Shown here: in pieces, positions 1-10,247 of the stretch | Position numbering within the stretch: the stretch's first letter is position 1 | Layout: each line of letters starts with the position of its first letter | DNA from: Rachicladosporium sp. CCFEE 5018 | Taxonomy: Eukaryota > Ascomycota > Dothideomycetes > Cladosporiales > Cladosporiaceae | NCBI GenBank assembly: GCA_002077045.2 | Contig: KZ111146.1 | Coordinates: 1,394,438 to 1,458,437, forward strand | Direction of reading: 5' to 3' | DNA length: 64,000 bases | The notes under the pieces: model-generated | What the model was told of the DNA's origin: nothing | What the model saw: the letters and a program-made list of their open reading frames with translations, nothing else | Databases searched by the model: none | Program-made: the position numbers and the translations under genes

Positions 1-2922
1 TCAGCCCTACCAAGCAAGCCGCACGTTATGATGGTCAGCACTTTGTTCGAACATCGATTGATGACATGAGAAGTCGGCGTGTGTTTGGCTTGCTATGCTT
101 CTGTCCAGAACCTTGAGCAATCTCTCGACTCGCAGCTATTAGAAAGCAGAGCCCAGCAGATGAGTGCTGTCAAGGCATGTTGTCATGGTATTTCGAGTCT
201 TATCTCCGTGGGATGCGAATACGACTCGTCCGATGCGGTCCGCTAGGCTGAAGCGCCAAATTCTCCAAGTCCTGGAAGAAGTATGTGCAATTACGATGAT
301 TTGATATCCACACCAAGACGCAATCATTCCTTACCCGTCTCTCGACATGGTGCGAAGCAGCGGCGCTACAGCGTTGTTTTTGGGCCGGCACCGAGGTGAC
401 ACCAGCAATGAGCCTATCTGTTTGAAGGCAGCGCTCATCGTACAAGCGTGGTCCACGCAACGTGCGAGGGCGCGTGTCAAAGACCGGAGTCGCCGTTCTC
501 GTTGTACCATACTCGCATGAGGCTAGGATCAGTGAGCTTCATCCGTCGCTGTCGTCCCTTGAGCTACGTGGATACACCTGTTGGCTTTGCAGCATGTCGG
601 TCAGCTTTATGGTAGTGAACATGTTGTGCATGCATAAAATGGACTAAACCAACGGCCCACCCTAAATGGCCATGTAGCTGCGCAAGACGATCGGCTCCAA
701 CCGACTTGGCGCCGTCTCTGTTGTGAGTAGAGTTCATCAGATTCGGTAGCGTTCGTCCGCTGGAGCTCGTCCCCAAACCTTCCAGCGACGAAAACACGCC
801 CTATGTGTAGATTATCTGATGAAGACATGCAGCAGTCTGCGAGACCGTTCCGCCTCGACACCGACCCTAGCCCATGCCGTATGTGGAGCCGATACTATGA
901 ACCCGTATCGCTGCAGAGCCAGAGAGACACCGCACGCTTAGGTCAGCGACTTGCAGCACATTTCTCTGTTGCGGACTGGACAAACTGCGGCTCGATTTGC
1001 AGTACCAACGCATCTGGCCTGACGATGGCATTCTTCTAGCTGAATGGGCGTGAAGATGCATTTAGCAGACATCACTATGTTCACTGCTGCAGATGGCATG
1101 ACGACGCGTGTGAGCATCATGCAACCCGGAAGGACACTGACTCGGTCTTCCAACCTTCTAACCTACGCGCATGGTTCGCTAGCGTGCTATGGTATTGCTT
1201 TGTTGCACTCGCATGCCCTGTATATCGAAGCTTTGGCTGATTCTTCTTCCCTGATGTCGGTCGGACAATCCCCCGTGTCTCATTTCGCCAAGCCGCACCA
1301 AGCTTTCACAAGGCTAATGCTCTTGAGCCTCCAGGATCATGCTTACTCTTCCTCGCTGGCTTCTTCCCAGAAAGCCACCAGATACCTACACGTTGGCTTA
1401 CGCACAGCCTCAACCCTTCATACCGCGCTCGAACACGCGTCTTCAGGCCGATCGTAACATCGCCTACGGCCGTGTTCATATCGCTGGCATGAAACTAGAC
1501 TGCAGATACCAACAAGTCGGTGCGCCGGCCCGTGATTCGGAATACGAACGCCATGTTTCCACGCCTTGCGGCTGATGCTGACTGAAAGTCCAAAAGCACG
1601 TGGGAGGCTAAGTGCCCTGTCAATGTGATACCGATATGCCCGACAGGAGTGTGGGAATAAGGCGGTCTGGGCCTGCGAGCCTGATACAGCGTCCCTTGTC
1701 GTGCGCTAAGCTGAAAGTCGGGTCCGCGATGCTATTCGTGCTCCTGATATGAGCGGACAGTGCGGTAAGAGCGGGCTGCCACTTCTACTGCTGCGGCGAC
1801 GCAAAATAGCCAAGCGATGTCTCCAACATGGCGACTTATCGCATCGCCTGGTGAAGTCGTCCAATGATCGTTGGCTTCATTGAAGCGAGGGACAACTGAT
1901 GACGACGCTCGCCATGCTTTGGAAGCGCGGTCTGATCAGGAGAAGCGCATGAGATCCAGGCTCGATCGCATGCTCGACCAGAGTCCACGACCAATGGCAT
2001 GTAAGGGAACCTGATAATACACAGACTGCAAGAGCGGCCAGTCACAGGTGCGCGACGTTTGTTGGTGGATTCCTCGATGCCTCCACAATTCCGAGAGTCT
2101 TATGCTGCTCCTGACTGCGCCAATGGAGTAATTCGCCGGCAGCGCGCCGCACAAGGTTGTCAAAGCCCTCCATTTTCGCCGGACTTTAGCTATTGCTGCG
2201 TAACACTTGCAATACATGCTCAGACGCGGTGATGTGTTTGTTCCTGTGACGCTTCTCTGACCGCTTGGCTGGTAACAGCGTCTTAGGCTACTGCATACTG
2301 GCCACTGGACAGCTGCATAATCTCACGGTTCACGGGAGTACACTGCCTCTAGGTCCTGGGCGCTGCGACACGACTCGGCGACTTTCGCTCTCGAGCGTCC
2401 AATATTCGCATGCAACGGAGACGACCGCGGGGGGGAAGACATGTCTAGGGCCGTGGAAGAGCCTCACTTCGATCGGTCCGCAATTCAGAACCTTCTCATA
2501 TTGCGAGTTCGTTCTGTCATCACAAATGCAGCGGGCAATATGCCTTCAGATGGGACTTCGAGGCCAGCCGACCACGAGGCCAGCACAAGATAGGCAGGCA
2601 GCGGGATACTTCAAGCTGTCCAAGGTAGTCAGCGATCTACCAGAAATATGATCATGGTGCAATCAAGCCCCAGAGGTGGACGCTGCGAACTACTGGTGGT
2701 AGGTCCTGCCAAGAGAGTGCGCCTACGCTCTGCCTGCCTATTTGATGCAGTCAGTAGCATTTGCTGAGCACAACGCGTCCGAGATGACAGCGAGTTCCAC
2801 CGTCGGGAGTCGTGTAGATCATGGTCGATTCAGTCGAGTTGTTGCGTGCATGCCGGCTCCGGTGCTGCGAGGCATCCTTACATCTTGCTCTCAATCGATC
2901 GAAGCCGCTTGACTTCCACAGA
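1..2922. other. Left flank, no supported gene
   Basis: I see no reading frame here with a recognisable domain. The longest open frame is 1044-1457 on the plus strand (137 codons). It has no family motif, no convincing splice context and no second copy in the window to test for constraint. No tRNA A/B box pair, tandem repeat or transposase motif was seen. It could hold a long intergenic region, an orphan gene or degraded sequence. Confidence 0.5.
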
Positions 2923-3462
2923 TCACAAATGAACGCCGTCTCCCTCTTCATCCTGAGCAAGCTGCGCCTCCACCCTCCGCCTCAACTCTTCATCCGTCAA
3001 CCTCCCACTCCCAGTGCCTGTCCCGTTCGTGCTGGCGGCCGTAACCCCAACAACTCCATTCGCCCTCGCACCAGCATCGCCCCTCTCAACCCAAATCTGC
3101 TCCCCGGCCTCAGTCCCAATTCCACTTCCTACCAGTCCACCTCCTTGCGCTCCAACCCCCTCTATCCTTCCCATCCCCTCATCCTCCCCGTCATGCCACC
3201 TCTGCCCCCGCCTCTCCACCTCCTCCCTTATCAGCGTAACCCTCTCCTGCATCCGTCCGATCACAGCCAGATTCTCGAACATCGCTTCTCTACAGTCCGC
3301 ATCCCCCCCCTCGGCAAAAGGCAGCATCTGCGCGTTCGAAGAACGGAGCTGCGTGATGCTGTTGCGGAGCTCGGCGGCTTTGGAGTATAATGCGTCGAGG
3401 GGGAGTTCGACGAGGGCGGCGGCGAAGCGGAGAGGATCTATGATGGGGGCGGGGGATGCCAT
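2923..3462 (-). CDS. TMA17: TMA17/ADC17-like proteasome assembly chaperone
   Basis: Single-exon gene of 179 residues. The N-terminal half carries the pattern I associate with fungal Tma17 proteins: a short Pro-Ile start segment, a helix with LPLDALY, the stretch RNSITQLRSSN, then an acidic glycine patch and a helix ending in IREEVERRG. The predicted fold is a helical coiled coil. The C-terminal third is a low-complexity Gly/Thr linker followed by an acidic tail. In yeast, Tma17 (Adc17) helps pair Rpt subunits while the 19S regulatory particle base is built in the cytosol. The gene lies tail-first toward the VRP1 3' end, 251 bp away. It falls just outside the duplicated block, because the right-hand contig starts at the position equivalent to 3648. 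The assignment rests on motif memory, so a different small coiled-coil protein is possible. Confidence 0.62.
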   Translation of the reverse strand: MASPAPIIDPLRFAAALVELPLDALYSKAAELRNSITQLRSSNAQMLPFAEGGDADCREAMFENLAVIGRMQERVTLIREEVERRGQRWHDGEDEGMGRIEGVGAQGGGLVGSGIGTEAGEQIWVERGDAGARANGVVGVTAASTNGTGTGSGRLTDEELRRRVEAQLAQDEEGDGVHL

Positions 3463-3713
3463 GGCTTCGTTAGAAAGCGTGTATGGGGAGGAAAGCTGAG
3501 ACTGGGAGGTGATGAGTGGTGTATCTGAAGATGTTTGGAGTGGTTAGTGGCTCGAGGATGCTGATTGGCTGACAAAGATGTCGGCCACTGAGGGTGCATG
3601 AGCGATACAAGCAATCGATTGAGGCATGACATAAGTCGGATCCTCTCGGCAAGGAGCATTGCAAAGTGAGAAGGGACAGCAGAGAATTGGTAATATAGTC
3701 TCATACAGCTACA

Positions 3714-5320
3714 CTACTCATACGCGTTCAAATCAAGCGGCACACTACTCCCCCTTCCAGCTCGATACCGCTTCTGCACCCCCGTGAACTGTCTAGGCAT
3801 AGGTAACGACGAATCCGGCTGGAACTTGAACCTCGTGTCTTGCACAGCCATCACATGCCCGCCTCCTCCGTTGCCCAGACTCGCCTTCCCAGTCGCGCTG
3901 CTGTCGCCACGTGGTCGGCCGTTGCTGAGCGTGTACATGGAAGCGTCCATGGGCTGCATTGCTTGCGCTAGAGCGCCCATCGGCACCCCCCCAGCTGTCG
4001 GTATGCTTGCTGATGAGGCCCGCTGTGTGACTTGTGGTGGTGGCGGTGGCGGGGGAGGCGCGGGGGATGAGCGTTGTGCGGTTGGAGGTGGCGGAGGTGG
4101 AGCTGGAGCTTGTGAAGGTGGTCGTGAAGGGGCGGCGGATGGTGGAGGCGGTGGAGGAGGTGGAGGAGCGACTCCAGGTGTTGACGGAGCTGTGTACTGT
4201 TGTGAGGGTGGTGGAGGTGGGGGAGGTGGAGGCACATTCGCAGGCGACGAAGCTCGAAAGGCGTTTCGGGCCGCAAACTCGGCCATTGATGCGTGTCCAT
4301 TCGTTTGTGCGTGCGGCGTTGGAGGAGGCGGTGGCGCTGGTGCCTCTGGTGGTGCAGTGTTGCGTGCTATGGGTGGAGGTCTTGGCGCAAGTCCAGAAGG
4401 TGGAGGTGGAGGCGGTGCTGGGGGAGCCGATGAATCTGGAGTTCGGGCTCGCGGGGGCGATGGCACGGCTGGAGCAGCAGAAGATGGCTTGCGCGAAGTA
4501 GGAGGTGGTAGTGGCGGTTTCTTGCCTATTGGTGGTGGAGCTTTGGGCTTCCCAGCTATCGAAGGAGTCGAGTAACTAGCAGCGGGTGTGGGTCGTAACG
4601 TAGCAAGTCGTGATGGCATGGTGGGAGTATCTGCGATCGTGGGAATTGATGGCGCACTGCCCGGAGGCAGTGGAGGTGCGCCTGGTGGTCTCGGTGCAGC
4701 ACCATTCGGTCTCGTGGGTGGTAGCCTCGGTACGATCGGGTTTGATGTGCTCCGCGAAGCCGTCTCTGGGTCTGAATCGTATGCGCCTGTCTTAACGCCT
4801 CCTGACTTCCGCAACTTCGGCATGCCTCCTGCGAACAGTCCTCCGAGCTGCGGTGCTGGCTCACTGCTCGCTGCGACTGGGGAGGTCTGTCCCTGATCGC
4901 TGTTACTTCGCGCTCGAGTTGTTGTGGTCGGTGGTCTAAGCCCAGGCACTGGAGGCGCGCCGCCCGTCGGCGGTGCCGCGTTGCTTGTAACTTTAGCATC
5001 GATGATCGGAGCTGATCTGTCGTTGATCTGTCCAACTTTCTTGAGGCGTGCGCCCTTGGTGATGTCGCCGAGCAGTGCGCCCTGATCATGCGTTCAGTAA
5101 TGAGTCCGTATATTGCTTGCTCCGATGCGCCGAGCACTTACTCTTCCCTTAGCTTCTTGAGCTGGTGGCCTAGCTGGTAGACCTCCGGGTGGTGGGGGAG
5201 GTGGTGGTGGAGGCCCTTCGAGAGGGTTAGCGATGCATCGAACGGAGCCCATGTCTACAATATACCTCCGAAGCCTCCTGGCATGGGCGGTGGCGGCGGG
5301 GGTGGAGGTGGAGCTGGCAT
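3714..5320 (-). CDS. VRP1: Verprolin/WIP-family actin regulator, copy A
   Basis: Three exons: 5266-5320, 5142-5215 and 3714-5081 (498 residues). The start is an ATG leading straight into a polyproline run (residues 4-12) and MPGGFGG. A WH2 actin-monomer-binding motif follows at about residues 43-59 (ALLGDITKGARLKKV). The long middle is a proline-rich track, and the last 35 residues hold the RFKFQP...LPMPRQF...KRYRAG pattern seen in WIP/verprolin WASP-binding tails. The expected role is binding G-actin and Las17/WASP at cortical actin patches for endocytosis. Intron 1 has a weak donor (GTATAT) where copy B has GTAAGT; intron 2 has GTAAGT. Both exon joins keep frame. It is divergent from CLF1 across 390 bp. 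Confidence 0.9.
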
Positions 5321-5710
5321 TGTCACCACTATCGAACAGTATGGAAGTGGAAATGCTTGGTGCTGCGGTGCAGTCGCATGTGAAGGGTTCGAACTCCGCC
5401 GAAGTCGAGCTCTTAGATATCGCGCTGGTCTGTCTACTGCACTTGCTCTGTTAAAGTCCAGCAATGATTGATAGGGGATTGGGAATGAGGTCGCAAGACC
5501 ACCAGGTCGTCCTTGGCGTTGGTCGTCAAGGTGTGGCTGAGATCGAATGTGAGGCGCAGCTCTCGGCTTACTTGCCTACCCTACACCATTCGCAAGATAC
5601 ACAGAGCATTCACCTTGCGACATCACCCCCATCGCTCTCCGTGGACCTACACCCACCACATCGCGTAGTGGACTGGCAGTATATGCGCTTTCGCATCCCG
5701 CTCCGCCGCC
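5321..5710. promoter_or_regulatory. Shared divergent promoter region VRP1/CLF1, copy A
   Basis: 390 bp separate the two start codons. CLF1 starts in a GCCGCCATGG context. The CLF1-proximal 150 bp are well conserved in copy B (34573-34723), while the VRP1-proximal part is more diverged. No TATA box or named operator was identified. Confidence 0.45.
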
Positions 5711-7762
5711 ATGGAGCCCTCGCGCGGCCCTCCCCGGGTCAAGAACAAGGCCGCCGCTCCCCAGCAGATCTCCGCCGAGCAGCTCCTCCGCGAGGCTGTC
5801 GACAGGCAAGAAGAGGGTGTCAAAGCCCCTACCCAACGCTTCGCCGACCTCGAAGAACTTCATGAGTTCCAAGGGCGCAAGCGGCGCGAGTTCGAGGACT
5901 ATGTCCGCCGCAACAGGATCAACATGGGCAATTGGCTCCGATATGCCATGTGGGAACTGGAGCAGAAGGAGTACCGACGGGCTCGCTCAGTCTTCGAGCG
6001 AGCACTGGACTGCGATCCGACGAATGTGCAGCTTTGGGTGCGGTACGTGGAGGCGGAGATGAAGGAGAGGAATATCAATCATGCGCGGAACGTGCTGGAC
6101 CGAGCTGTGACGATACAGCCCAGAATTGATAAGCTGTGGTATAAGTACGTGTACATGGAGGAGATGCTGGGGCAGATCCCGAACGTGCGACAGGTATTTG
6201 AGAGGTGGATGAGTTGGGAGCCGGATGAGGCTGCATGGTTGGCGTACATCAAACTGGAGAAGAGGTATGGGGAGTTTGAGAGGGCAAGGAACATCTTCGA
6301 GCGATTCACGATCGTGCATCCGGAAGCACGTAATTGGATCAAGTGGGCAAAGTTCGAGGATGAGAACGGCACCTCTGACCTCGTCCGCGAAGTCTATGGC
6401 ATCGCCATCGAGACGCTGGGAGAGGACTTCATGGACGAGAAGCTCTTCATCGCATACGCTCGCTTCGAGTCGAAGCTCAAAGAGTTCGAGCGAGCCCGTG
6501 CAATCTACAAGTACGCTCTCGACCGCATGCCGCGTGCCTCCAGCGCCCTCCTCCACAAGCAATACACGCAATTCGAGAAGCAATACGGCGACCAATCAGG
6601 CGTGGAAGACGTATTACTCAGCAAGCGCCGCGTGCTCTACGAGGAGCAAGTCACCGAGAACCCCTCAAACTACGATGCTTGGTTCGACTACGCTCGCCTC
6701 GAGGAGACATCTGCAGATCCCGTTCGAGTCCGAGACGTCTACGAGCGCGCCATAGCCCAGATCCCACCCTCGAGTGAGAAGCGACACTGGAGACGCTACA
6801 TCTACCTCTGGATCTTCTATGCCATGTACGAAGAACTCACAACCAAAGACATCCACCGCACAGCCTCGATCTACCAAGAATGTCTAAACCTCATCCCTCA
6901 CAAATCCTTCACCTTCGCCAAAATATGGATTCTCAAAGCGCAGTTCGAACTACGGCAATCCCAGCTCGACCGCGCACGCAAGACGATGGGCACAGCCATT
7001 GGTCTGTGTCCGAAGAACAAGCTCTTCCGCGCCTACGTCGAGCTGGAACTCAAGCTCTTTGAGTTCTCCCGCTGCCGCACGCTGTACGAGAAATGGATCG
7101 AATGGGACCCCTCCAACTCCACCGCCTGGATTAAGTTCGCCGAGCTCGAACGCGGCCTTGAGGACTTCGAGCGCGTGCGCGGCATCTTCGAGCTAGCCGT
7201 GCAACAGCCTACACTAGACATGCCCGAGCTCGTCTGGAAAGCGTGGATCGATTTCGAAGACGAGGAAGGCGAAGTGGAGAGGTGCAGAGCTCTGTATGAG
7301 CGACTCCTGCAGAAGACCGATCATGTCAAAGTCTGGATCTCCTTCGCGCAATTCGAGCTCAACGTCTCTGACGCCGATGCCGAAGAACCCGAAGACGAAG
7401 AAACCGAGCCGCCCATCTCCGACGCCGCGAAGTCTCGCGCCCGCGCTGTTTTCACCCGTGCTTCCAAGCTGTACAAAGACCGCGACCTCACATCTGAACG
7501 TGTCGCACTACTCAACGCCTGGAAGGGCTTCGAAGACGTTCACGGCAGGCCTGAGGACCAGGAAGCGCTGGCGAAGCAGATGCCGAGACGGATCAAGAAG
7601 CGGAGGAAGCTGGACGATGACAGCTTTGAGGAGTATATGGATTATGTGTTTCCGGCTGATGATGAGGGGGCGGCGAAACTGGGTAAGCTGCTGGCGGCTG
7701 CGCAGAAGTTCAAGAGGGAGAAGGAGGAGGCTGCTGCGAGAGCGGCGGCGGCAGCGGGTTAG
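5711..7762 (+). CDS. CLF1: Pre-mRNA splicing factor Clf1/Crooked neck, copy A
   Basis: Single exon, 683 residues, close to yeast Clf1 (687) and shorter than animal CRNKL1. From about residue 40 to 600 it is a continuous array of HAT (half-a-TPR) repeats. These are recognisable by recurring W..Y...E, ERAR.IFERA and DP.N...W patterns (e.g. FEDYVRRNRINMGNWLRYA, RARSVFERALDCDP). Clf1 is a scaffold of the Prp19-associated (NTC) complex and works in spliceosome activation in the nucleus. The C-terminus is basic (PRRIKKRRKL), then a Lys/Glu/Ala tail. The first third is almost base-identical to copy B, while the last third carries many third-position differences. Confidence 0.95.
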   Translation: MEPSRGPPRVKNKAAAPQQISAEQLLREAVDRQEEGVKAPTQRFADLEELHEFQGRKRREFEDYVRRNRINMGNWLRYAMWELEQKEYRRARSVFERALDCDPTNVQLWVRYVEAEMKERNINHARNVLDRAVTIQPRIDKLWYKYVYMEEMLGQIPNVRQVFERWMSWEPDEAAWLAYIKLEKRYGEFERARNIFERFTIVHPEARNWIKWAKFEDENGTSDLVREVYGIAIETLGEDFMDEKLFIAYARFESKLKEFERARAIYKYALDRMPRASSALLHKQYTQFEKQYGDQSGVEDVLLSKRRVLYEEQVTENPSNYDAWFDYARLEETSADPVRVRDVYERAIAQIPPSSEKRHWRRYIYLWIFYAMYEELTTKDIHRTASIYQECLNLIPHKSFTFAKIWILKAQFELRQSQLDRARKTMGTAIGLCPKNKLFRAYVELELKLFEFSRCRTLYEKWIEWDPSNSTAWIKFAELERGLEDFERVRGIFELAVQQPTLDMPELVWKAWIDFEDEEGEVERCRALYERLLQKTDHVKVWISFAQFELNVSDADAEEPEDEETEPPISDAAKSRARAVFTRASKLYKDRDLTSERVALLNAWKGFEDVHGRPEDQEALAKQMPRRIKKRRKLDDDSFEEYMDYVFPADDEGAAKLGKLLAAAQKFKREKEEAAARAAAAAG

Positions 7763-8138
7763 TCGGGAGTGGCAGGGCGATCGATGAACGGTGTCTCATG
7801 AGCACGACCAGCAACGGCGTGCAGACAACCCACGAGCTCGACACATCCGGCCTGTATGGGCAAGATGACATCGACAATGTTGCGCTGACCAAGTTTCGGC
7901 GCTAAACCCAATGTGGCTCACACAAGGCGCTGCGTCTGACAGCGAGATCTTCCATTGACACAGCGAGGGCAAGCAGCACCGCGATAGTCTGTGAGAACTC
8001 CAGGTAATACATAAGGTCTAAGTCGTGCCATTGCTTTCACGGTGCCACTCCTCAAGCAAGCCCTGCACTGAAGTCTTCTCTGGAATCACCGTATCACTAT
8101 CTGCATTGACAAAAGCCTCCACGTCTTTCCCGTTACCG
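7763..8138. other. Intergenic CLF1 to HD hydrolase, copy A
   Basis: 376 bp holding the CLF1 3' region and the HD-gene promoter. It barely aligns with its block B counterpart (36773-37166), unlike the flanking coding regions. No RNA gene or repeat seen. Confidence 0.5.
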
Positions 8139-8904
8139 ATGGCAACGATAGAAGAACAGTACGGCTGGACAGCCCTACCGCACTCCCTCAATGCTATCAT
8201 CGCCTCACGACCCAGTCCCACGAAGCCGCTCCCTCTGAAAGTCGAAGACATTTCCCTCCCAGACACACCCCTCATCCACGAGGTCCAAACATACGCTCGC
8301 GAGCATCTGCCTAAGCAGACCTACGCGCACAGCATGCGCGTCTATTACTTCGGTGCGCCATTGCCCTGCCATCAAAAGACGTTTGCGCTCAGGACAAACT
8401 GACACCTCCGCAGCCCGCGCAATAACCCTCTCCCACTTCCCCTTCTGGACCCACACCCCCGAAACCCTCCTCCTAGTCTGCCTGCTCCACGATCTCGGCA
8501 CCACGCCTGCCAACCTCCCCTCCACGCACCTCTCTTTCGAATTCCATGGCGCCTTTCTCTCCCTTAACCTCCTAATCTCCCTCTCCTCGCCCACAGCGCA
8601 AGCCGAAAGCATAGCCGAGACCATAATCCGACATCAAGACCTCGGTGAGACGGGCAGCATGACGGAGTTGACGGCTGCCGTACATTTCGGGACGCTGCTG
8701 GATAATGCTGGGAAGTTCGTGGAGCTGGTCGATAGGGTGACGATTGAGAGTGTCGTTAAGGCGTGGCCGAGAGAGGGCTGGACAGGGTGTTTCGCGCATG
8801 TGTTGAGGGAGGAGATGGGGAGGAAGCCGTGGTGTAATTCGACCAGGATTGAGGGGTTTGTTGAGTTGGTGCAGGGGAATGGGGTGATGGCTGAGTTTGA
8901 CTGA
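8139..8904 (+). CDS. HD-domain hydrolase, cyanamide hydratase (Ddi2/3) type, copy A
   Basis: Two exons, 8139-8352 and 8414-8904, giving 234 residues, close to yeast Ddi2/Ddi3 (225). The metal-binding HD pattern is complete: H64 in AHSMRV, H97-D98 in CLLHDLGTT, H116 in FEFHG, H145 in ETIIRHQD and D168 in LLDNAG. This order matches fungal cyanamide hydratases, which hydrate cyanamide to urea in the cytosol, though related HD hydrolases of unknown substrate share it. The start ATG opens with ATIEEQYGW, which is conserved in copy B. The single intron has a poor donor (GTGCGC) and an acceptor CGCAG. It is phase 1 and joins YYF to ARAIT. The 3' end faces gluconokinase 116 bp away. Confidence 0.82.
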
Positions 8905-9020
8905 TCCGTGTCGAGGAGTGTTGTCGGGATGCTCGGCGCAGCTTCGTGTAAAAAGCCAGGTGGAGCAAGTCGAAGCTCAGGCTTTCCTTTTAGCGTGTGT
9001 CGGCAGGGCCATATGTGTAC

Positions 9021-9722
9021 TCATGCACTTCGGTCCATTACCTTCTTGACCACCCCCTCAGCCAACCACTTCACCACCTCCGCCTCACCTCCAGCATCGA
9101 CAGGCAGCACATCCGTCTCATCACTTCCCGGACTCTCCAAACTCTCCACCTGGCTCTTGACCATATAGTCCTTCATATAATGGTCCTTCCTGCCCCTCAC
9201 CCTCTCCATCAACACGACCTCGCTCGCTTTCAGAAAAACGAAATGCACCTTCACGTCCGGATGGCCGTACGATGCAATTCGCAAGACATCGCGGTATTTG
9301 CGTTTGAGCGCGCTGCAGGTCAAAATGACGCCCGGGGAGGTCTTGAGGGTGGAGAGACAGGCGGTGCGGAGCGTGATGAGCCAGTCCCAGCGGTCGGTGT
9401 CGGTTAGTGGGTGTCCCGCGGCCATTTTGGAGACGTTGTCAGGGGTGTGGTACTAAAAGCCTCAGTCAGCGGGTCCTGGAGCCTGGCTGCATTAGAGGGG
9501 ACTTACAGTATCGCCTTCCAGGTAAGGCAGCGAGAAGGTCTGATGAAGGTGCTCTGCTACGGAAGTCTTGCCGCAGCCTGCTGGGCCCGTGATGACCCAA
9601 ATATGTTTTTGCGAGGACTCAGGCGTTGGACCGCCGTTTGTAGGTGGGTTATGGGTAGTCATCGAAGAGGAGGGATTGTTGGGTTCCGTGGGTGGGGTCG
9701 GGGGCAGGGGTTTGTGCTCCAT
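9021..9722 (-). CDS. Gluconokinase, copy A
   Basis: Two exons, 9507-9722 and 9021-9452, joined in phase 0 (donor GTAAGT, acceptor TTTTAG), 215 residues. A P-loop GPAGCGKT lies at residues 46-53. It is followed by LEGD-T-YHTPDNVSKMAAGHPLTD.DR, the gluconate-kinase signature, then CSALKRKYRD and the lid-like RV.GRKDHYM segment. The enzyme should phosphorylate gluconate to 6-phosphogluconate with ATP, feeding the pentose phosphate pathway. A proline-rich 36-residue leader precedes the core. M21 is an alternative start that would remove half of it, but both copies keep the longer frame. Confidence 0.9.
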
Positions 9723-10247
9723 GGTCGACAGTCGTCAGGAAGGAATGAGAGAGAGGCTCGTAGGAAGTGCGCACTCAGTCTTGAAGAAGAGTTGAGAGTA
9801 CAGTGCCAGACAAAGGAGAGATGAATGTACCATGTACTTATCCATTGACCGCAGACCGCCCACTCATGCCGCGGAAGCAGAAGCCGACCGGGGGCGACGG
9901 GAGATGGTCGTACAACATGTAAGCACCCTTCTTTCATCAAGTGCGTCGCTGCTGCTCTGTCGTTGCACCGTTATCTGACGCACGGGAGCTGGCTAGTCTC
10001 GGGTCGCAGACTGGCTGGGACTATGTATGCATAGGTCGTTGATTGTGGTGAAGAAAGAGTGACGAAGAGAGGAGTGGATGCGGGGTGTGAACGAGACGCG
10101 GTCATCTAGCCGTCAAACGCCGATTCATGTGGTCCCGCGATATGTTCACTGGAAGCAAAGTCGTATGCGATTGGTAGGCTACATATACCCTGCAAGGGCA
10201 GCGTATAAGGTATATACTTGTACTGAGTCTGATGAGGCTAAGGTCCC
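9723..10247. other. Intergenic gluconokinase to DUF1772, copy A
   Basis: 525 bp containing the gluconokinase promoter side and the DUF1772 3' side. A conserved patch near 9836-9920 also occurs in block B (38852-38936). The rest is diverged, and block B lacks about 160 bp across this and the adjoining gene end. No gene seen. Confidence 0.45.

Noticed and set aside
1044..1457. 137-codon open frame in the left flank
   Set aside because: No domain, no start context or homologous copy to test; a frame of this length is expected by chance in GC-rich DNA.
3784..4575. 263-codon glycine-rich plus-strand frame opposite VRP1 (also 32797-33588)
   Set aside because: It is the reverse-strand reading of proline codons (CCN becomes NGG); its composition is fully explained by VRP1, which has real WH2 and WASP-binding motifs.
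5380..5400. GGTTCGAACTCC, resembling a tRNA B box
   Set aside because: The flanking bases do not form a T-arm stem, no A box or acceptor stem lies upstream, and copy B lacks the motif.
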